Assembly: GCA_027604505.1 (NCBI GenBank)
Contig: JADIIX010000034.1
Span: 1 to 64,000, forward strand
Direction of reading: 5' to 3'
DNA: 64,000 nt
From: Gonapodya sp. JEL0774
Lineage: Eukaryota > Monoblepharomycota > Monoblepharidomycetes > Monoblepharidales > Gonapodyaceae
The position numbers and the translations under genes were made by a program. Numbering within the stretch: position 1 is the first letter of the stretch; each line of letters opens with the position of its first letter. Positions 57,544 to 64,000 of the stretch are shown piece by piece. The notes under the pieces are model-generated. The model was not told the DNA's origin and ran no database searches. It was given only the letters and a program-made list of their open reading frames with translations.

Positions 57544-60500
57544 TCAACTGTGTACGTGAACTTTGCCAGCAAAACTCACCATATCATCAGCATTCCACGA
57601 CCGATCATCAATGCTTGCCATTCTATCTTTCGTTCTACCCTCAAAGAGCGACAGTCTGCGGCGTTCTTCCGTCACCGGGACATCGCCTTGGTGATCTTCA
57701 GACGCAATGGGAAGCTGAGTCAGGGACGCTTCAATTTGACCTGTCGCCAGTTTATCCTTTGACTTGAGTGCGTCACGCGACTTTGAACGCTTCTTTTTCC
57801 GCTCTTTCGTGACGGTCATTAATTGCTCCTTCGTACTGCCGTTCGGGCCTTGAATAACTCTTGTGATTTGCTCGTCGACAGTCGATACGACCTTGGTCAA
57901 AGTCTTTTCAGATGACTGCCGGTATTCCAGTCCTTTCATTATAGACGGTACGTTCATTATATCGGGTCTTCCTGGACGAGTGAGCTCCAAATCGCCAACA
58001 CCAGGCTTTTCCGTTGTCCTGATATCCAGCGGCGACTCAGACAGCGCTTCACCCAATCCGGTTGATGTCCAGAAGCGTTCCGCTATCGCCTTCTTTGTTT
58101 CTATTCCTTCGGGTTTCTCATACGTGTAAATCACAACCGGCTGTCTGTCCCCAAATCCCCCAAGCGCCAGAAAGTGGTCGAGTGGGTGGAACGCAAGAGT
58201 CAAAACAGGGTTTGGCCTGCCTGACCGGGATATCCTCGCAGAGAAGAACGGAAATGGCGGGGTCGGGTCCTCAAGATGCTGGGGCCCGTCTCCATCTCCG
58301 TCCTCCAAGTAGTCATGGTATTGATCGTCCGCATAAATTGCAGCGAGTTTCCCGGTTTCAGCGTGAAACATCAGCACCCGCCCATCAGAAGATCCCGCAA
58401 TAACGTAAGCACCGCAGGGGGAAAACTCTGCCGAAACGAGCGACAAATGTGTTGCATTGAATCTCGGAAAAGCAACTCTCCCCGCAACTAGCGTCGTCGT
58501 CGAGTTCGCTGTCGGAGATCTTGATCTCCCCCCTACTGGACTAGGACTCCTGCTCCTCCCTGACCCGCGGGTGTCCCTCGGTGTTTGTGTCGAACCCTCG
58601 CCTGCGAAGGTCATTAGTGTACGGTGAACCCGAACGTCCAGTGTTCGAAGGATGGAGCTTACTCCGGTGGTGGAGGCTGAGAGAAAGAGGAATTTCCGGC
58701 TCGTGGGGTGCATTCGGAGCCCCACAATCGGTGTGGGCTGGAAGGATCCTCGAGCGACTGAGTCGTTTATACTGGTATTCTGTTGCAATAAACAACAACT
58801 TACCGCGGCTTGTATGATCTTAATACACTCGAACGCCATCCAATCTGGCTCCTTGACTGGGGTGTCGTCCCCCACCTTGGCATCCCCCCCCCTTCCCACG
58901 GTGCAACTCCACACCCTCACAACACCTTTCCCATCGCCCGAAAACATCTTTGTCCCATCGCTGGTGAAAATCACGGAGTTCACGTAGCTTTCATGCCCTT
59001 CGAAGGTCATCGCCGGTGTGCTCACATCCAAAGCTCTATTCCCACATCGCCACCCCCTGACCTTCCCATCCCAGCCACCTGTAAACAATATCTTCGGCCA
59101 CTCTGCCACAGGGTGCCAGGTACAGGCATACACATATCCCGGGTGCTGAAATGTCGCCTCGTGCCGGACTTCTCCATCTCCTCGGAACGCCCAAACCCTT
59201 GCTGTGCCATCCGCAGACGCTGAAGCCAGCTCAGAATCATCTGAAGACCAAGTCAGTTGGTAGATGGGGCCGTGGTGTCCGGCGAGTGTCACGAGGCGGT
59301 GGGACGAAGGGACAAAGTAGAGTTTTATTGGATGGAATGAGCCTGGTGTGGAGGATTGGCTGGTAGCGAGACTAGCAAAACAAAGGAAAAGACCATTGTG
59401 AGAGTACGAGAGTGTAGAACAGCCTCTGAAGGGTCGAGGGTGACGAAGGATGTTGATTCCACTGGAGCGATCAGGAGGAATACTGGTGAAGCTCACTTGG
59501 GACCAGCGTCAATGGTGCACAGTAGCTTGTTTGGGACTTTACATTGCTGCCCATGCTTCCTCCTCCAATTCGGCTTAACAAAAAATAAACTCAGATTCCG
59601 GCGACACATAACCCATCTTTCACATTCACTGCTTTTCCACAACTCACCGTTTCACCCAGTCCTGCCAAGCTCCTCCACACCTCATCACCCTCTCTCCTCC
59701 TTCTCCTCCACTCCACAGCCAGATCCCCGTAAGGCAGCCTTCCCATCTCTCGGTCCGTTGGAAGCCTCGGACGACCCCAAACGGTGGATGGTTGAAGTGG
59801 AGTGTGTGCCTTTATTGACACGTAGAGGGATCCAGGGTACTTTGTGCGGGATGGGCGGGGTAGGAACGGTAGGAACGGAGACGGATGGAGAGAAGGAAGA
59901 ACCGAAGACACTGGAGGGTGTGTGAGAGAAAGTCGGGCGGTCCCAGCACGGTAGCGATATAGTTGCAATCGGGCCACAGACTCAGTATTCGCCCGTTGTA
60001 CTACTCCTGCTGTTTTGCTGTCCGTTGGCCCGCCACCCGAACCAACAAGCTTCAAGAACGCCCAAGCGATTCTCCTCCAACCACTCAGCTCCATATCTTC
60101 TGATCCACCAACTTTGGGGAGCCCCGCTCCCTTTCCACCTCGCATCACCATCATCTCAACATGTTGGTTCCAATCTCTTCCCGGAACATCTGATGGCACT
60201 CTCCGAGCGTAGCCCTCTGGCATTGGATCATGGTCTGCCCAATCCAGTATTTCAAACACGCAGGTTGCATTTCTGGTGGAAAGCAGGTGGAGGTAGTCTT
60301 CGTTGAAGACAAGTGTTTCGTTCCAGGCTGGAGTGGCAGTGGAGTGGGCGGCGAGGTCGAACGGCTGAAGGGGGGATGCAATGAGGTGAGCGTGAGGACG
60401 AGTAGCGAAGCGATGATCTGATTCTCCGAATAAAACGACGGAAGGAGAGGACTGAACCTCACCTGTGTGACGATTGGAACAATGTGGTCGACCGTGCCTT

Positions 60501-61942
60501 CATGAGGAGCAGATACAGGTCTGGTCACATCCGATTTCTTGAGGTACGTTCCCGTCTCGAAATCTGAAGAATAGCACAAAGATATTCCTGGCGTACGCTC
60601 CCTTCAAAGTGTTCGTCTTACACGTACCGATAAAAGACACCCTAGCCACTGGGGTACGCACCGCTACGTCTGGGAGCAGCGATAATGGGTCGGTGCGGAT
60701 GACAGTCACAGAGACACAGTGGCCGAGAAAGCAGGTAGGGGAAGGCGGTGGTTGAAGGTGGGAGAAGATGTGAGGGCTGTTGGTATCAAAGGCGACTTCA
60801 GTGGGATGTTCTAGAATTGGACCATGTAGATTGGTCGGGGGAGGAGACGCGGTTTGAACGGCAGGTGAAAGCGGAAGGGCGGGCAACTGGGGTTCAGTTG
60901 ATGCGCGGACATTGGACGCAAAGGAAGATTCCCGAGAACTCCGGCTGCAAGATGTAGATCGGTGACGCCGGGTTGGACCGTCTATACTAGGAGTTTGGTC
61001 AGTCGCTGATTCAGTTGGTTCAGATTCCCTGAGCTTCCGCTCGGATATGACAAGTTTCCCTAGTGGTGTGATGGCGGTCGTTTGCGATTTGCTCTTGCTT
61101 TCGTGCCGGCGATGTCGTCTGGGAGTAGATATGGGGTCTCCAGGAGGAGGTTTGGGGTTGAGTTTATCATGGGGAGGCGGTTTGGGGTTGAGTTTGTCAT
61201 GGGATTGTGAGGGATGATGGCTGGTCGAAGCATGAGTCACTTCTTTCAGCTCAATGAAGTCCCCATTTTCCAGTAACATTGATTGTAGCTCCAGCTTCGT
61301 GGCAGAGTTCCTTCGTTGCTTCGATTTGCGAGTCCTCTCTGGGCCTTGCTCACTGCTGGAGAGATTTTGGGGTCTCGTGTCCCCGAAGACATCTCGAACC
61401 TGACCGCGCATTTCATCATTTGTCTTACGGTCATGACGGCGTTTCTCAGTTTTTGCAACGCCGTTTCCTGAATGTGGGTTCGCGAAGGGACCACGTTCCA
61501 AATCCAGTTCAATAAGACCTGGCGGCATTGTCACTGAGTCACGTCGAATTGACCGACGCCGAGAGTGGGAACGCTTCGACATTCCGATATCTGACGGAGC
61601 CGATGTTTCCACGTGGAGCGAAGGGTGTCTTGTGCTCACGAGGTTTAGTTCAGAGTGAGACGAATCTATAGAACCAGCGCCCGAAACTCCAACGGCGCCA
61701 GAGTCTCCAGCATCTCCGGCGCCTCCTATTTCACGCGTCTTTTTACGTCTATGAATTTTATGCTGTTTCTGTTCGGAGATACGTTCGTCGGGTAGCAGAG
61801 TCTCATGTGTCTTCGCTTCGAGCTTTTGGTCGGCGTCGTCTCTAGCATCCTTCTCCCGCTTTTGTCCACGCACTATGAGCAGGTCCCTCTTCCAATTTTG
61901 AAGTTCATATGGCGTCGGGGTGGATTCGGGTGATGGTTTCAT
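57544..61942 (-). CDS. AHI1: Jouberin (AHI1) homolog, ciliary transition-zone protein
   Basis: AHI1 helps build the transition zone at the base of cilia. Exon 1 (from 61942) is a long basic, Ser-rich leader with charged coiled segments. It ends near CVSVTVIRTDPLSLLPDVAVRTPVARVSFIG (about 60715-60630). Then come DFETGTYLKKSDVTRPVS and HEGTVDHIVPIVTQ (about 60560-60465), matching human DQHTGQYVKK...RPVS...VDYILPIMTQ. A further exon has FEILDWADHD, WRRIAWAFLKLVG (human FRKIAWAFLKLLG) and YPGSLYVSIKA (human YPSTLYVTVRG). The last exon holds WD40 repeats: STLSYSHNGLFLCFA, LAGHHGPIYQLTWSSDDSEL, HPGYVYACTWHPVAEWP, FEGHESYVNSVIFTSDGTKM, FSGDGKGVVRVW, AEFSPCGAYVIAGSSDGR and HPLDHFLALGGFG. No SH3 domain is visible at the C-terminus (the frame ends at 57544 after a basic tail), unlike vertebrate AHI1. 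Confidence 0.92.
61149..61207 (-). repeat. 30-bp tandem repeat, two copies
   Basis: Two 30-base units differing by one base, encoding HDKLNPKPPP twice in the AHI1 N-terminal leader. Confidence 0.85.
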
Positions 61943-62394
61943 GGGTTTCTGGATCTGCGTTCATATGCACGATTCACCTCTATGGACAATGTATCCCGTC
62001 AAGCCTCCACCCTTCGAGCTACTCAACAACTGCGTTGCCGTGATAGGAAGAGTGTGGCGTAAGAAGCCCACCTCGCAAAATAATGGCAGCCCGAAGGAGA
62101 TCATCGGCACTAAACTACGCTAGAAAAAATCTCCCAAATCTAGCCCAGTCTAGCTTGGCCACCTGCACGAGACACCTCTCACCCAATGTGCCTCGCCGGG
62201 GCTCTCGCACAATCCACCCAGGAAGGGCGTGTGCAGTGGGTCACTTTGCAAAACACAGGAGTCGAGAAATCGAGATCAAAAACAATACCAGGCTTTGTAA
62301 AGAATAAGCAGAACATTTATTGGCTTTCCTCCAGCAAACAGCATTTTACAATAGACAACCTAAAGAGCCATTTGGAATACTTTCCATCCACTCA
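61943..62394. other. Intergenic between AHI1 and pectate lyase
   Basis: About 450 bases between two - strand genes; contains the AHI1 promoter and the pectate lyase 3' end. An open + frame (62186-62491) antisense to the lyase end has no family features. No other feature. Confidence 0.4.
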
Positions 62395-63938
62395 TCAGGA
62401 GGAAGTGTATGTGATGTCGGAAGTCTTGTACAGACAGAACTTGCTGTCTGGGCCAGATGTGTCGCTGGTGAACTTCTTGCAGATCGGCTGAGTGAGGTGG
62501 TAGATCGTTAAAGATGAGGTTCTTTTCGCACCATGAAGTGCCTGTACAGCTCACTCACCCAACTAGTACCGAACGAAGAGGGAATACTGATCTTGGATAA
62601 CTTGGCTGTGTCTGACGCCTTGTCCGTGTTGATTCCAACGAACGCTTCTCCCGGGACCCCGTGTGCCTGTCACATGCGAAGTGTTGGACTGCAAACTTCC
62701 AGCATGATATGACAAGATTTGCTCCTAGAACTTACTCGAACGCTTGTGACTTCCACGTTCCTGTTCGGGTACCCGCAGCCGCCGCAAGATCGATAGAATT
62801 TTGCTTTGCCCTTGTAATTGTAGTAGACATCGATGTTCGAAAGCTTGGCTGTACCGGCTCCGTTGTGTTGCACGGCCTTGTCGTTAAATCCACTGCACGT
62901 TTGGATTCAAGCAGATCTTTGGCGTTTGCGGAATACGGAGTGACCGGAACGAAAAACTCACTTGACTGCACCACCGTTCCAGGACATGACACACGACGTG
63001 CAAGAGGTCGGGTTCTTGAAAGAGAGCGAGTCTTCGCAAGTCTCCTCGAACCAGACGTTACTGAGGGTGCACGATCCCAGACAGTAGACCGCTATATGGT
63101 CAGAGAGGATAAAGTGTGTTCAAGATTCGCCAGGTTAACCAACCTTCACGGTGGATGGAAAAACAGTGGTCATGAAAGTCCGTACTCACAATCTTTGACC
63201 TCACGTCCGATAATGACGTTTTGTAGTGTTGCACCATCGTTGAGGAGGAAAATAGTGTCAGCGCTGCCAGGCTCTGGGAGTGTGTTGAATAACCAAGAGT
63301 CTGTGGTGCTCAATCAGAAGAGAAACAATTCGTTTGATCTCACCGATATCCAGGCAATTGTTCGCGCCTCTGTACCCTGCACCACGATCGTAGCGGTACA
63401 TGCCACCGTCAAAAGTGCCCGAAACCGTAATCGGCGACGTGCAAGAGCGGGAACCAGTAGCCTTCGGGAAGGTACTCGGAAGTCCACTGGGAGGTCCAGT
63501 GCTTGAAGATTTGCACTGAGACGGGAGGGGGGATGCCGCACGACGGTTGAGCTCGACGAGGCTGTAATAAAGCGGGCAGTACGGGTCAGTTCCTCCTTCG
63601 GTATGAAGGTTTCAGATTCACGTTACGTACTCGCCCCGCTTTCTGAGGAGGAAGTCCTCGTGACGAGCTTCCATTTCGAAATCCCCGTCGACCGTCATCT
63701 CACCGACTAGATCCCTTGCCGTCAAGATATGGTCAGATTTTTCCTGGTAGGAAGTGAGTTCAATTGAGTACGAATATCACTACAGAACGGTACAAGCTGT
63801 CCACGTGCAACCAAAAACAATGTTCTGTGCACTTACAATGTTGAAGTCGCTCTCATCGTGCTTCATGTGCACACGAGCGGGTGCTGCAATTGCAGAGAGC
63901 GCGAGAAGGAGGAATCCGATAGATTTGATGGCAACCAT
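62395..63938 (-). CDS. Secreted pectate lyase, polysaccharide lyase family 3
   Basis: Cleaves de-esterified pectin by beta-elimination outside the cell. The start at 63938 gives a signal peptide ([21 protein letters not shown]). Exon 2 (about 63760-63630) is a propeptide-like stretch ([16 protein letters not shown]...[15 protein letters not shown]). A Ser/Pro linker leads into [30 protein letters not shown] (about 63475-63375), the PL3 opening, with ANNCLD. The next exons give [50 protein letters not shown] (hallmark C.GsCTl.NVW...CED), [36 protein letters not shown] and [17 protein letters not shown]. It ends [23 protein letters not shown] and stops at 62397-62395. Introns confirm a eukaryotic gene. 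PL3 enzymes occur in bacteria and fungi, so old transfer is possible. Confidence 0.9.
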
Positions 63939-63973
63939 ACTTTTCGAATTCTTTCGCTTGACATTGAAAGCAC

Positions 63974-63981
63974 CTTTTATA
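63974..63981 (-). promoter_or_regulatory. TATA box of the pectate lyase gene
   Basis: On the - strand TATAAAAG lies about 36 bases before the ATG at 63938. Such a distance leaves a very short 5' leader. TATA-containing promoters are common among inducible secreted-enzyme genes of fungi. Confidence 0.55.
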
Positions 63982-64000
63982 TCGATGGACCCTTTGTTCG

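Noticed and set aside
62661-63506. 281-codon + strand frame
   Set aside because: Exactly antisense to the PL3 exons, which carry clear family motifs and introns.

Overview
The window reads as nuclear DNA of a fungus with many short GT-AG introns. Most genes are split into exons of 40 to 900 bases, so products were recognised by joining exons. Fungal or opisthokont markers (MTC6, Spo7, Rec8, Esa1-type acetyltransferase, Ifa38) occur beside genes that most terrestrial fungi lack: a jouberin/AHI1 ortholog of the ciliary transition zone, a P2X ATP-gated channel and a CblC/MMACHC vitamin B12 protein. That mix points to an early-diverging, flagellated fungus (chytrid or monoblepharid grade). A PL3 pectate lyase would fit a life on plant debris or fruit. 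The species is not determinable from the sequence alone; this placement is inference.

Layout. 1-1457: G-rich, purine-biased DNA with no supported gene. 1458-5876 (+): CCCH-finger, RS-rich protein. 6496-9013 (-): AidB-like acyl-CoA dehydrogenase. 9424-11774 (-): MTC6. 12255-14724 (+): MYST acetyltransferase. 15068-18449 (+): Rec8-type kleisin. 18804-19827 (+): NDUFS7. 20117-21200 (+): CblC-like protein. 21618-24614 (+): UbiB/ADCK1 kinase-like protein. 24828-26103 (-) and 26265-27704 (+): a divergent pair of secreted CHRD proteins. 28154-29908 (-): WRN-type 3'-5' exonuclease. 30068-31598 (-): LRAT-fold protein with membrane tail. 32060-33659 (+): unrecognised. 34088-35560 (+): Spo7. 35713-43739 (-): very large disordered protein with GR repeats. 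44321-44850 (+): weak candidate small gene. 44860-46576 (-): P2X receptor. 46825-48132 (-): THYN1/EVE. 48425-50056 (+): 3-ketoacyl-CoA reductase. 50214-51820 (+): WDR5. 52011-55288 (+): LMBD2. 55325-56975 (-): F-box/LRR. 57544-61942 (-): AHI1. 62395-63938 (-): PL3 pectate lyase.

How they fit together. There is no operon logic, as expected for a eukaryote, but some neighbours share themes. NDUFS7, the CblC-like protein and the UbiB kinase are three consecutive co-oriented genes with mitochondrial or cofactor roles. The acetyltransferase and Rec8 are adjacent nuclear genes. Spo7 (phosphatidate phosphatase control) and Ifa38 (very-long-chain fatty acid elongation) are ER lipid genes. AHI1, P2X and LMBD2 suggest a cell with a cilium and membrane signalling. 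No transposon, CRISPR array, rRNA or convincing tRNA was seen. Exon boundaries are hand-called and should be treated as approximate unless a junction is described.
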